From Acinetobacter calcoaceticus (GTDB lineage Bacteria > Pseudomonadota > Gammaproteobacteria > Pseudomonadales > Moraxellaceae), in the NCBI RefSeq assembly GCF_900520355.1, contig NZ_LS999521.1, positions 558,001 to 622,000 of the forward strand: a stretch of DNA of 64,000 nucleotides, read 5' to 3'. How positions within the stretch are numbered: position 1 is the first letter of the stretch; the number at the start of each line of letters is the position of its first letter. Positions 26,342-35,243 of this stretch are shown here, one piece after another. The notes under the pieces were generated by a model that saw nothing but the letters and a program-made list of their open reading frames with translations, searched no databases and was not told where the DNA came from. Both the position numbers and the translations under genes were made by a program.

Positions 26342-27109
26342 ATGAAGATTTATGTTGTAACTATCGAAGATGAAAAATCACCTCGTTTAAGTAAATTCCT
26401 CGGCCAAAATTTTTTTGAAAAAGGAAATTTACCTATAACGAAGGTAGGAATTAAAGGGGGAGAACTTTCAGCAAAAGAATATTTTGAAAAAGCTGTAAAA
26501 GGACGCTCTAAACCATTAACTCCAGCAGAGTTAGGTTGTACCTTGTCTCATTTAAAAGCTTTAGAGCTTTTTCTTGAATTGGAAGATGAATATGCATTGA
26601 TTTTTGAAGATGACGCTATTTTACCCCATGACTTAAATCTCCAAGATTTGGAAACAGAACTCAAAAAACTTAATTTGCCTAAAAATATTTTGCTTAGTTT
26701 AGGCGGTATACAGATGAAAGAAAGTTTAAAAGTTAGAGGAATATTAAAAAATGAGAAAATTTTTAATAAAGATATATTAGAAGTACATCCTCACTTTTAT
26801 AATCGTGTAAATTATGCTGTCGCGTATATCGTTGATCGTGAAATGGCTAAAAATTTAATTGCTTATCATCATTTAATTAGAAAAGCAGATGACTGGAGTT
26901 ATTTGTTTGACTTCAGTGAGAATTCTCATATCTTGATGACATATTTAGTAGATCATCCCGTAATTAACTTAGGTGAAAAGGATACGCAGTTAAGTGCAAT
27001 CGAGGGAGAGCGTGCAAAATCTTTAGATTTACCTAAAAGTCGCTATGGTGAATCTATAAATTATAATTTTGCGAAATTAATATATAAAAAATATCCCTTA
27101 AATAAATAA
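26342..27109 (+). CDS. Family 25 glycosyltransferase, outer core locus
   Basis: A 255-residue GT25 (LPS/LOS beta-glycosyltransferase) protein. The key block is LTPAELGCTLSHLKALEL (about 59-76), then YALIFEDDAILPHDL (about 83-97), where EDD binds the metal nucleotide. Another acidic segment is RKADDWSYLFDF near 180-191. Codon use here is more AT-rich than in glnE or secD, as is common for outer-core transferases acquired by recombination. The gene is alone on the plus strand between ghy and a convergent transferase. Confidence 0.82.
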   Translation: MKIYVVTIEDEKSPRLSKFLGQNFFEKGNLPITKVGIKGGELSAKEYFEKAVKGRSKPLTPAELGCTLSHLKALELFLELEDEYALIFEDDAILPHDLNLQDLETELKKLNLPKNILLSLGGIQMKESLKVRGILKNEKIFNKDILEVHPHFYNRVNYAVAYIVDREMAKNLIAYHHLIRKADDWSYLFDFSENSHILMTYLVDHPVINLGEKDTQLSAIEGERAKSLDLPKSRYGESINYNFAKLIYKKYPLNK

Positions 27110-27116
27110 GTTTAAA

Positions 27117-27150
27117 AATAAAAAGAGGTAATTAAATTACCTCTTTTTTA
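27117..27150. terminator. Bidirectional intrinsic terminator
   Basis: GAGGTAAT / ATTACCTC hairpin with A-rich 5' and T6 3' flanks, between two convergent outer-core glycosyltransferase genes. Confidence 0.82.
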
Positions 27151-28071
27151 AAAATCCAAAAAAGAATTATTTTTAAATTTATTTTTAAGCACATAGGGAA
27201 TTAAGAGTGCTCGATCAGATCCGATTAATTTAATGAGGAAGGGCATTTGATCAGGTCTATGTTTTAAAACTAAAGCTTCAATGAAATAAATATTACATTT
27301 CAAATCAATATTTTGATATAAAAAGGCATTTTTATCACAATTAATCAGCGAGATACTGGTTGGCATTTCTCGTAAGACTTTTTGACAAGCCACATAAGCG
27401 ATTAGATACTCAAGTAGTCCTATATTTTGAAAGTATTCACAATAATTCGGTTTTGTATTTCTGATTTCAGAAATATAGTTTTTAACTCCAAGCTTTAAAG
27501 CATAAGATAATTCATCTAACCATTTTTTAAAGAAAATATTTCCTTTTTCTGAGGCAAGTAACCAATTCTCTATAACAGGATATTCTTTTACTGTCGTATT
27601 CGCAGCTCGATAATATGCAAAAGCAGATGTTTTATTGTTTTTACAAACATCGGTAATCCATTCAAGATTAGTATAGGTTATAATACTTGCATCTAGCCAT
27701 ATTCCTCCATAATAATAAAGAAGATAAAATCTTAATAAATCTGATTTTTGTTGGGGAGTTAAATTTTTGTAAGCTGAAAAATCAAAATCACAAAATTCTG
27801 ATATGTTTTCAGAATTTAAAATATAAACTTGATATTCTGGATTTAATTGTCTTACTTGATTAAAACACCTTTTTACCAGTTCAGGTATTTCTGAGTCCCA
27901 ATACATCCAAATTATCTTAGGTATAATAATTTGGGAATTAGCCAAAGGATTTAAAATAATAGGATCTGCAAAGTTTTCTGAATCAATATTCTTAAATCTT
28001 ATATCTTTGTAGAACCTTAAATTAAATAATAAATAACGAAAAATTTTTCTTGTAGATTTTCGTAGACCCAT
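27148..28071 (-). CDS. GT32-like glycosyltransferase (DXD sugar-binding), outer core locus
   Basis: A 307-residue protein with a Gly_transf_sug-type domain: IPKIIWMYWDSEIPELVKRC (about 49-68), a TPQQKSDLLRFYLLYYYGG helix (about 103-121) and then IWLDASIIT, the DXD-like site. The third position of the motif is Ser rather than the more common Asp. It is annotated in many genomes as a capsular polysaccharide synthesis protein. The sequence is strikingly AT-rich compared with aspS next to it, which suggests horizontal exchange. It is the last outer-core gene before aspS. Confidence 0.75.
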   Translation of the reverse strand: MGLRKSTRKIFRYLLFNLRFYKDIRFKNIDSENFADPIILNPLANSQIIIPKIIWMYWDSEIPELVKRCFNQVRQLNPEYQVYILNSENISEFCDFDFSAYKNLTPQQKSDLLRFYLLYYYGGIWLDASIITYTNLEWITDVCKNNKTSAFAYYRAANTTVKEYPVIENWLLASEKGNIFFKKWLDELSYALKLGVKNYISEIRNTKPNYCEYFQNIGLLEYLIAYVACQKVLREMPTSISLINCDKNAFLYQNIDLKCNIYFIEALVLKHRPDQMPFLIKLIGSDRALLIPYVLKNKFKNNSFLDF

Positions 28072-28103
28072 AACAACCTCAAATGATAAATAGAAATATC
28101 TTT

Positions 28104-28319
28104 TTATTTATCGGCATTGCCTTTTAAAACCATATAAATCAGTGCAACAAAAATAAGCAATGCACCTGCTAGGCTGCTTATGCAGAAATAAAGAATACGT
28201 TGATTTGTATTGATATTAAATAATTCATTTGCAAGGATATAGCGCATGAAAAACCATTGCGCCAGAGAGAATACAATTACGATTAAAGCATGTCGACGTA
28301 CATCAGAGCGCATTGCCAT
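28104..28319 (-). CDS. Small two-helix membrane protein, hypothetical
   Basis: A 71-residue protein with two hydrophobic helices (about 10-27 and 43-64), a basic N-terminus (RSDVRRH) and a short charged tail. The start may be the ATG two codons inside (MRSDVRRH). It is not recognised beyond being a small inner-membrane protein. It lies between the outer-core locus and aspS on the aspS strand, downstream of a terminator. Confidence 0.6.
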   Translation of the reverse strand: MAMRSDVRRHALIVIVFSLAQWFFMRYILANELFNINTNQRILYFCISSLAGALLIFVALIYMVLKGNADK

Positions 28320-28419
28320 AATGAATTACCAAGGGAGAAAAAGTGGTGATATTATGCCACTGACCTGCCTATTCGCAAAGCATAGCTTACTTAAGTGAAT
28401 TATGTTATTGATATTAATT

Positions 28420-28452
28420 GATAAAAAACCCTGCATAAGCAGGGTTTTTTAA
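28420..28452. terminator. Intrinsic terminator of aspS
   Basis: AACCCTGC-ATAA-GCAGGGTT with A6 and T6 flanks. For the minus-strand aspS it is an efficient stop before the small membrane gene. Confidence 0.88.
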
Positions 28453-28468
28453 TTTGAAAATCTAAAAA

Positions 28469-30253
28469 TTATTTAGATTCTTCAGCTTTTGGCTTTTCAC
28501 GTAAGCGGATGCCCAAGTCACGAAGCTGATTTGCTTCAACAGGAGCAGGTGCTTGAGTAAGCGGACATTCAGCAGTCTTAGTTTTAGGGAACGCAATAAC
28601 GTCACGAATTGAAGTCGCGCCAGTCATTAACATCACTAAACGGTCAAGACCAAATGCTAAACCACCATGAGGAGGGGCACCGTAACGAAGCGCATTTAGC
28701 AAGAAGCTGAATTTCTCTTCTGCTTCTTCATCAGAAATACCAAGCGCTTCAAAAATCGCTTTTTGCATTTCTAACGTATAAATACGAAGCGAACCACCAC
28801 CAACTTCAGTACCGTTCAATACCATGTCGTAAGCAACAGAAAGTGCTTCGCCTGGATTGCTCTTCACTTCTTCTACGCTTGATTTTGGTAGCGTGAATGG
28901 ATGGTGAACAGAAGTCCATTTGCCATCGTCAGTTTCTTCAAACATTGGGAAGTCGACAACCCAAAGTGGAGCCCACTCACAAGTTGAAAGATTCAAATCA
29001 TGGCCAATCTTCACACGAAGAGCGCCCATTGCATCATTTACAACTTTAGCTTTATCTGCACCAAAGAATACGATATCACCATCTTGTGCACCGACACGTG
29101 CCAACAGTTCAAGTACGATCGGTTCAATAAATTTCACGATTGGAGATTGAAGACCTTCAATTCCTTTAGCAAGTTCATTAACTTTGATATAAGCCAAACC
29201 TTTTGCACCATAGATGCCAACGAATTTGGTGTATTCATCGATTGCACTACGTGGCAATGACGCCGCACCTGGAACACGTAAAGCAACAATACGGCCTTTA
29301 GGATCTTTTGCAGGACCCGCAAATACTTTGAACTCTACTTCTTGCATTAAGTCTGCAACATCGACGAGTTTCAATGGAATACGCATATCAGGTTTGTCTG
29401 ATGCATAGTCACGCATTGCATCTGCATACGTCATGCGTTGGAATTTATCGAATTTAACGCCAAGAAGTTCATCGAACATCTTCACAGTGAGGACTTCCAT
29501 TAAGTCCATAATGTCATCGTCACTCATGAACGATGTTTCAACGTCGATTTGAGTAAATTCTGGTTGACGATCAGCACGTAAGTCTTCGTCGCGGAAACAT
29601 TTTGCGATTTGGTAGTAACGATCAATACCACCCACCATCAACAATTGTTTGAATAATTGTGGTGATTGTGGAAGTGCATAGAAACTACCATTTTGTACAC
29701 GACTTGGTACTAAGTAGTCACGCGCACCTTCAGGTGTTGCACGTGTCAAAATAGGTGTTTCAACGTCCAAGAAACCATTATCTTCGAAATAATTACGAAT
29801 AAGATTGGTCAATTTAGAACGGAAGCGTAAACGATCCAACATTTCAGGACGACGAATATCTAAGAAGCGATATTTCAAACGAATTTCTTCAGAAATATTG
29901 GTATTTTCATCATTTAATGGGAATGGTGGAGTTTCAGAAGCGGCAAGAACTTCGATGTCTTTACCTAAAACTTCAATTTGACCACTCACCATGTTGGCAT
30001 TTTCAGTACCTTCATAACGGCGACGAACACGACCTGTAATTTTTAATACATATTCAGAACGTGCTTTATCTGCAGTTGCAAATGCTTCTGGAGTATCTGG
30101 GTCAATAACCACTTGAACGAGACCATCACGGTCACGCATATCAAGGAAAATAACACCGCCATGGTCACGGCGACGATGTACCCAACCGCATAGTGTAACG
30201 GTTTGGTCGATTTGGGCTTCAGTTAAAGAGCCACAGTAATGAGTTCGCATCAT
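28469..30253 (-). CDS. aspS: Aspartyl-tRNA synthetase
   Basis: A 594-residue class II synthetase. An OB-fold anticodon domain (about 1-105, [20 protein letters not shown]) is followed by the catalytic domain with motif 2 ([18 protein letters not shown], about 215-232) and motif 3 ([15 protein letters not shown], about 532-546). A GAD insertion domain lies between. Length matches bacterial AspRS. The frame starts MM; either Met could be used. In A. baumannii aspS is the right boundary of the outer-core locus. Confidence 0.97.
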   Translation of the reverse strand: MMRTHYCGSLTEAQIDQTVTLCGWVHRRRDHGGVIFLDMRDRDGLVQVVIDPDTPEAFATADKARSEYVLKITGRVRRRYEGTENANMVSGQIEVLGKDIEVLAASETPPFPLNDENTNISEEIRLKYRFLDIRRPEMLDRLRFRSKLTNLIRNYFEDNGFLDVETPILTRATPEGARDYLVPSRVQNGSFYALPQSPQLFKQLLMVGGIDRYYQIAKCFRDEDLRADRQPEFTQIDVETSFMSDDDIMDLMEVLTVKMFDELLGVKFDKFQRMTYADAMRDYASDKPDMRIPLKLVDVADLMQEVEFKVFAGPAKDPKGRIVALRVPGAASLPRSAIDEYTKFVGIYGAKGLAYIKVNELAKGIEGLQSPIVKFIEPIVLELLARVGAQDGDIVFFGADKAKVVNDAMGALRVKIGHDLNLSTCEWAPLWVVDFPMFEETDDGKWTSVHHPFTLPKSSVEEVKSNPGEALSVAYDMVLNGTEVGGGSLRIYTLEMQKAIFEALGISDEEAEEKFSFLLNALRYGAPPHGGLAFGLDRLVMLMTGATSIRDVIAFPKTKTAECPLTQAPAPVEANQLRDLGIRLREKPKAEESK

Positions 30254-30424
30254 AATGAAGATTATCCAAACTATATTGGCTGAAAAGACGGATGCGTAAA
30301 CCGCGCACCGTCAAAAAAAATAAGTTTTCGATTATGCCTTGTTGCATGGTTTGTCACAAGAAGTAGATCAAAAAACCGCAGAAATTAAGCGAAAAATGAG
30401 CAATTTGGCAGCAAGATTTCCAAA

Positions 30425-31189
30425 TTATCCCAATCGTTGTTGTCTATCCAAAAATAGGAAAAGTAAGCAACCTAAACTAAATGTGCTGAGCCAACCTTGC
30501 ATAAACTCATTAATAGAACGGCCAGTGAAATAGTAAGTGTCGGCGTGCCAAACCTCATGTGGAATGTAGCGGGCATAATCCCAAAAAGAAAATAAACCTA
30601 AGAGTGTAGATAGTATAAAAAGAGTCCACGCAAAAACTTTAATTTTTCTACTTACTTTCCAATGTTGTTTATAGCGTTGGTAATAGTGCAAACACATCCA
30701 AGCGAGAAAAGGCAAAGCAAGAGCAGAGGAGCCAAGTTGTAAAAGACGATGTAATGGATAAGGATGACCAAAAAGATGAACAGTCGTTGCTAATACATCT
30801 TTAAATGCAAAAGTTCGGAAGTCTGCATGCGTTAATCCATCCCAAATCAGATGAGTTGCAATGCCTAACGCTAGTGCAAGCAATGTTCCAATCACAAATA
30901 TAGAAATACGTTTTAAAGAATTGAGCGCAAGATCATGTTGCACACCAAAAAAACGGTAAATCACTGGGCGATAAAGAAAATACCAAATTGCACAAAAGAC
31001 GAGGCCTAACGTAAGGTTGGGATAAACCAGACCTTTCCATTGGTGAGTCAGCATGCTGGCATGAACTGTAAATAAGCGGTAAAGATCGGGTGTCATACTC
31101 CCAATTGCTAAAGCGGCAATTGGCAAAGTGTTTTGGCTAAGCTTGGATAGAGGCGGAGCTATAACGGCATGAGAGATTGTAAAAGGCAT
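30425..31189 (-). CDS. DUF4184 family membrane protein
   Basis: A 254-residue polytopic membrane protein. N-terminal FTISHAVIAPPLSKL and GSMTPDLYRLF (about 30-40) fit the DUF4184 pattern, with His and Asp residues reminiscent of YdjM-type membrane-bound metal hydrolases. HLIWDGLTHADFR (about 122-134) is another conserved His/Asp block. About six helices are visible. It is divergent from the Zur-regulated receptor with 136 bases between starts. Function is unknown. Confidence 0.75.
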   Translation of the reverse strand: MPFTISHAVIAPPLSKLSQNTLPIAALAIGSMTPDLYRLFTVHASMLTHQWKGLVYPNLTLGLVFCAIWYFLYRPVIYRFFGVQHDLALNSLKRISIFVIGTLLALALGIATHLIWDGLTHADFRTFAFKDVLATTVHLFGHPYPLHRLLQLGSSALALPFLAWMCLHYYQRYKQHWKVSRKIKVFAWTLFILSTLLGLFSFWDYARYIPHEVWHADTYYFTGRSINEFMQGWLSTFSLGCLLFLFLDRQQRLG

Positions 31190-31273
31190 TAGAAATCAAA
31201 AATTACTCACATCATTCAAACAAACAGTCTAGCGAATCATCGGTTAATAAATGTTTTTTATTGCAAAAGAATT

Positions 31274-31296
31274 GAAATGTTATAATATAACAAAAC
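31274..31296. promoter_or_regulatory. Zur box
   Basis: The 23-base site has the core GAAATGTTATAATATAAC and matches the gamma-proteobacterial Zur palindrome (GAAATGTTATAWTATAACATTTC) except in the last few bases. It contains TATAAT, a likely -10, so Zn-Zur would block RNA polymerase directly. It is 30 bases upstream of the receptor start and also within range of the divergent DUF4184 gene. Confidence 0.88.
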
Positions 31297-31325
31297 AAGA
31301 CGCGTAACGATTAGAGAATCACCTC

Positions 31326-33413
31326 ATGTTGTTCTATAAAAATATTTTGACCTTATCCATTTTAGCTGTCATATCCGTTCCTTCGTTTGCAGCAGAAAAT
31401 GAAAATGTTGAAAAGTTAGAAACTATTCGAATTAAGGCTCATCCACTTGAGCAAACTTCACAAGATTTTGCTGTCGCAGATACAGTCGTTGATCAAAAGC
31501 ATTTATCGCAAGGTGCTGCCACCATTGGGGACGCACTCAGTAGCGAAGTGGGAATTTATGCTAATCAGTTTGGGGCTGGTTCGAGTCGTCCAGTCATTCG
31601 GGGACAAGATGGTCCACGTGTTAAGGTGCTTCAAAATTCATCAGAAAATATTGATGTCTCGACCTTGTCTCCTGACCACGCGGTAACTGTAGACCCTGTT
31701 CTTGCAAAACAAGTTGAAGTGATTCGAGGCCCATCTACTTTGCTATTTGGTGCTGGAACTGTCGGTGGTTTAGTCAATGTAATTGATAACAAGATCCCTA
31801 CGCAAATGCCTGAAAACGGTTATGAAGGACAAGTTGGCTTACGTTACAACACTGGAAGTGATGAAAAACTAGCGAGCGCTGGTGTAACTGTCGGTTTGGG
31901 CAGCCAAGTGGCTTTACGCGTTGAGGGGCTAACACGTGATGCGAATAACTACATTGCACCAAACTATATTCATGAAGGTGAAAAAGAGCGTCGTGTAGAC
32001 AATACTTTTGCTCAGGGTGATTCAGTTAACGTCGGGTTATCTTGGATTTATGACCGTGGTTATACAGGCATTTCTTATAGCAACCGTCGAGACCAATATG
32101 GTTTACCTGGGCATAGCCATGAATACGAAAGTTGTAGTGCTCATCTAACAGGAAGACCGCATTTAGATTGTGGCGATCATGACCATAATCATGAAGGCCA
32201 TAGTGATGAAGAAGCTCACGACCATGGACATGAAGAAAATGAGCATGAACATGGCGGCCCATGGATTGACTTAAAATCCGAGCGTTATGATTTTAAAACT
32301 GAGTTAAATGATCCTTTTGCGGGCTTTCAAAAGTTACGTGCTCAGGCAAGTTATACTGACTATCAACATGATGAAATTGAAGAAGAGACAATTGCGACCC
32401 GATTCCAAAACAAGGGCTATGACGGACGTATTGAGTTAGTACATAACCCGATTGCTGATTGGGAAGGCGTCATTGGTGCACAGTTGGGCCAGCAAAAATT
32501 AGATTTAACTGGCGAAGAAGCCTTTATGGCTCCGACCACTACCAAAAAGTGGAGCGTATTTGCCTTAGAACATAAACAATGGAAAGACGTACATTTTGAG
32601 CTTTCTGCACGTGCAGATCAGCAAGAAATTGACGTAGATGATAACTCTAAACAAGATTTTGATGGTTCTGCATTTTCTTATGCTGGTGCTGCAAATTGGG
32701 AGTTTGCGCCAAACTATAAACTTTCTTTTGTCGCTTCACATCAAGAACGTTTACCTTTAGCTCAAGAGTTATATGCAAATGGTGGGCACTTTGCGACCAA
32801 TACTTATGAGTTAGGAAACGATCAACTCAGTAAGGAAAAATCGAATAATGTTGAGTTAGGTTTGCATTATGACAATGACAAACTTGACTACCATTTTCAT
32901 GTTTATCATAACTGGTTTGATGATTATATCTATGCGCAAACCCTTGACCGCTATAAAGACTTCCGTTTAGTTCAATACACCCAAGATAAAGCACGCTTCT
33001 ATGGTGCAGAGGGTGAAATCGGTTATCAAATTACCCCAATGTACAAGATCAGTGCTTTTGGTGATTATGTACGCGGTAAAATTGATGCCGAAGGAAATGC
33101 ACCACGCATTCCAGCAGGCCGTTTAGGGACTAAAGTCGATGCAGACTTCGGTGATGGTTTTAGCGGTTCTGCCGAGTATTATCATGTCTTTAACCAAGAC
33201 AAAATCGCGGCATACGAGACTGAAACTGAAGGCTATAACATGCTCAATCTTGGTGTGGCATATTCTGGGCAATATGGTGTAAAAACAGATTATCGCGTCT
33301 ATATGAAAGCGAATAACTTGTTAGACGACACGGTTTATCAACATGCATCGTTCTTATCAAATATTCCACAAGTTGGGCGCAATTTTACAGTAGGTGTTGA
33401 TTTTAAATTTTAA
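31326..33413 (+). CDS. znuD: TonB-dependent zinc receptor, ZnuD-like
   Basis: A 695-residue outer membrane receptor. It has a signal peptide (about 1-22), a TonB-box-like start LETIRIKAHPLEQT, and a plug with GPRVKVLQNSSENIDVSTL (about 95-113) and QVEVIRGPSTLLFGAGTVGG (about 129-148). A C-terminal beta-barrel ends in Phe. A loop at about 260-313 (32109-32262) is crowded with His, Asp and Glu (GDHDHNHEGHSDEEAHDHG), as in ZnuD-type zinc receptors. A Zur box upstream supports induction by zinc shortage. It imports zinc, or a zinc complex, across the outer membrane. Confidence 0.88.
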   Translation: MLFYKNILTLSILAVISVPSFAAENENVEKLETIRIKAHPLEQTSQDFAVADTVVDQKHLSQGAATIGDALSSEVGIYANQFGAGSSRPVIRGQDGPRVKVLQNSSENIDVSTLSPDHAVTVDPVLAKQVEVIRGPSTLLFGAGTVGGLVNVIDNKIPTQMPENGYEGQVGLRYNTGSDEKLASAGVTVGLGSQVALRVEGLTRDANNYIAPNYIHEGEKERRVDNTFAQGDSVNVGLSWIYDRGYTGISYSNRRDQYGLPGHSHEYESCSAHLTGRPHLDCGDHDHNHEGHSDEEAHDHGHEENEHEHGGPWIDLKSERYDFKTELNDPFAGFQKLRAQASYTDYQHDEIEEETIATRFQNKGYDGRIELVHNPIADWEGVIGAQLGQQKLDLTGEEAFMAPTTTKKWSVFALEHKQWKDVHFELSARADQQEIDVDDNSKQDFDGSAFSYAGAANWEFAPNYKLSFVASHQERLPLAQELYANGGHFATNTYELGNDQLSKEKSNNVELGLHYDNDKLDYHFHVYHNWFDDYIYAQTLDRYKDFRLVQYTQDKARFYGAEGEIGYQITPMYKISAFGDYVRGKIDAEGNAPRIPAGRLGTKVDADFGDGFSGSAEYYHVFNQDKIAAYETETEGYNMLNLGVAYSGQYGVKTDYRVYMKANNLLDDTVYQHASFLSNIPQVGRNFTVGVDFKF

Positions 33414-33449
33414 GGCTTTAACACGAAACTAAACTTGAAAAATCAATCC

Positions 33450-33488
33450 AAAAGACCTAATTTGAAAGCATCAAGTTAGGTCTTTTTT
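33450..33488 (+). terminator. Intrinsic terminator of the zinc receptor gene, abutting the next start
   Basis: AAAGACCTAA (33451-33460) pairs with TTAGGTCTTT (33476-33485), with an inner TTGA/TCAA stem, and ends in T6. The T-tract runs directly into the next gene's ATG. Confidence 0.83.
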
Positions 33489-34952
33489 ATGCGTATTTTT
33501 CAGCGAATTCATCAAAAAATAAATTGGTCAGGGCGTCGTTATATGGCGGTATTACTTTGCGTTGTTGCTATTGCATATCTTGCATCGGCAATTTACCACA
33601 CAGTAAAACCATTGCCACAAGGCATCAACTTTAGTGGCAAGCTTAGACATGCCGACGTTAAATTTTTAGCAGATAAAACCTATCTTGATGCAAAAGGCCA
33701 ACAGCAGCTTGATCAGCATATCTTTAATGAAATCTTGAAAATGATTGATGAGGCGCAAACCACCATAGTCGTGGATATGTTCTTGTTTAATTCAGAAGTT
33801 GGTGATTCAAAAATAAAGCAAAGACCACTTATGCAAGAGTTAACCGATGCATTGGTAAGTAAAAAAAGACAAAATCGCCAAATTCAGATTGTAATGATTA
33901 CTGACCCGATTAACTCGGTCTATGGGGGCTTAAAACCTGAAAATTACCGTCAGTTACGTCAAGCGGGTGTTGATGTAATTGAAACCAATTTAGGCCCATT
34001 ACGTGCGTCTAACCCATTCTGGTCAGGTTTATGGTACATCTGCTGCCAGAATGTTGGAAATAATCCTGAAAAAGGTTGGTTACCCAATCCGTTCGGTGAT
34101 GAAAAAATTACACTGCGTAGCTATTTAAACTTATTTAACTTTAAGGCAAATCATCGTAAAACCGTGGTCGTCGATACCGATGCGGGCTGGAAATCACTCG
34201 TAACTTCTGCAAACCCACACGATGGTAGTTCTAGACACTCAAATGTTGCGTTGGTTGTAACGGGAGCCATAGCAGCAGATGTTTTACAATCTGAAGCCGC
34301 AGTTGCACGAATGTCGGGAAGTAGTGCACCCTCGCTCATTTTAGGTGATTTTGAAAAAGACGTAACCAAACCTCAAGTCCAAGTCTTAACTGAAGGGGCA
34401 ATTTATCAATCTGTATTGAAATTGATTAACTCGGCTAAGCCTAAAGAGCATCTTGATTTGAGTATGTTCTATTTATCTGAACGTAAGATTATTCAGGCTC
34501 TAAAAAGTGCTCAAGAAAGAAGTGTTATTGTCCGAGTTCTACTTGATCCAAATAAAGATGCTTTTGGCCGACAAAAGAATGGTATTCCAAACCGTCAGGT
34601 GGCTTCAGAGCTACATGCTGTGGGCATTCCAATCCGTTGGTGTGACACACATGGTGAGCAGAACCATAGCAAAATGATATTGAAATATAATGCTCAACAA
34701 GCTGAGTTGATTGTAGGATCGGCTAATTTTACAGCCCGTAATTTAAAAAATTATAACCTTGAAACTGACATGCTGGTCATTGGAAAAGTTCAAAATCAAG
34801 TCTTTAAAGATGCTCAAGATTACTTCAATACATCATGGTCAAACCTGCAAGGTAAACAGATGAGCTTGGACTATGCGAAGTATGCAGATGAGTCAAAAGT
34901 GAAATACTGGATTTATCGTTTTATGGAATGGTCAGGATTGTCGACTTTTTAA
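33489..34952 (+). CDS. Phospholipase D-like (PLDc) protein, membrane-anchored
   Basis: A 487-residue PLD superfamily protein. One N-terminal membrane helix (about 19-38) probably anchors it with the rest in the periplasm. HKD 1 is NHRKTVVVD (about 219-227), followed by the SAN segment. HKD 2 is HSKMILKY (about 395-402), followed by GSANFT. In HKD 2 the usual Asp at the last position is Tyr. Substrate is unknown; cardiolipin synthase-like and phospholipase D members share this fold. A. baumannii encodes several PLDs linked to virulence, and this may be one. The start codon is directly against the preceding terminator. Confidence 0.82.
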   Translation: MRIFQRIHQKINWSGRRYMAVLLCVVAIAYLASAIYHTVKPLPQGINFSGKLRHADVKFLADKTYLDAKGQQQLDQHIFNEILKMIDEAQTTIVVDMFLFNSEVGDSKIKQRPLMQELTDALVSKKRQNRQIQIVMITDPINSVYGGLKPENYRQLRQAGVDVIETNLGPLRASNPFWSGLWYICCQNVGNNPEKGWLPNPFGDEKITLRSYLNLFNFKANHRKTVVVDTDAGWKSLVTSANPHDGSSRHSNVALVVTGAIAADVLQSEAAVARMSGSSAPSLILGDFEKDVTKPQVQVLTEGAIYQSVLKLINSAKPKEHLDLSMFYLSERKIIQALKSAQERSVIVRVLLDPNKDAFGRQKNGIPNRQVASELHAVGIPIRWCDTHGEQNHSKMILKYNAQQAELIVGSANFTARNLKNYNLETDMLVIGKVQNQVFKDAQDYFNTSWSNLQGKQMSLDYAKYADESKVKYWIYRFMEWSGLSTF

Positions 34953-34972
34953 TTCTATTTTTTATATAAACG

Positions 34973-35003
34973 GTAAGACTCTATATTCACGACGGAGTCT
35001 TAC
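34973..35003. terminator. Hairpin after the PLD gene, possible terminator
   Basis: GTAAGACTC / GAGTCTTAC, 9 base pairs with a 13-base loop. There is no strong T-tract after it, so termination is uncertain. Confidence 0.4.
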
Positions 35004-35042
35004 TTAGTTTCATCGTAAGCTTGAAGCTTATTCGTTGCCGTG

Positions 35043-35159
35043 ATTTTGTACAAAATTGGCAAGATGATTGGCGACATGGATGTCGCCGTTTCACTGTGTG
35101 GCAGGGAAGCTACATCAGTGAAACAATGGTTTTTGTCACTTTTGACCTTTCAAAAGTGA
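35043..35159. repeat. Cluster of four palindromes (structured intergenic module)
   Basis: Four inverted repeats in tandem: ATTTTGTACAAAAT (35043-35056); GGCGACA/TGTCGCC with 4-base loop (35070-35087); GTTTCACTG/CAGTGAAAC (35088-35096 and 35116-35124); TCACTTTTGA/TCAAAAGTGA with 4-base loop (35136-35159). No coding frame. It looks like an interspersed repeat or a structured RNA. Confidence 0.75.
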
Positions 35160-35243
35160 GGCATTAGCCTATACAAAAGACATTAGAACATCACTGTAAG
35201 TAAAGGCTGTGCAATAAGAAGGATAAAACTAAATAATATGATT

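Noticed and set aside
30339-30533. 64-codon plus-strand frame upstream of aspS
   Set aside because: It overlaps the DUF4184 gene's 3' end, is basic and unlike any family, and has no ribosome site.
35043-35159. Calling the palindrome cluster an origin or attachment site
   Set aside because: No DnaA boxes, tRNA or recombinase nearby; structure alone does not support this.
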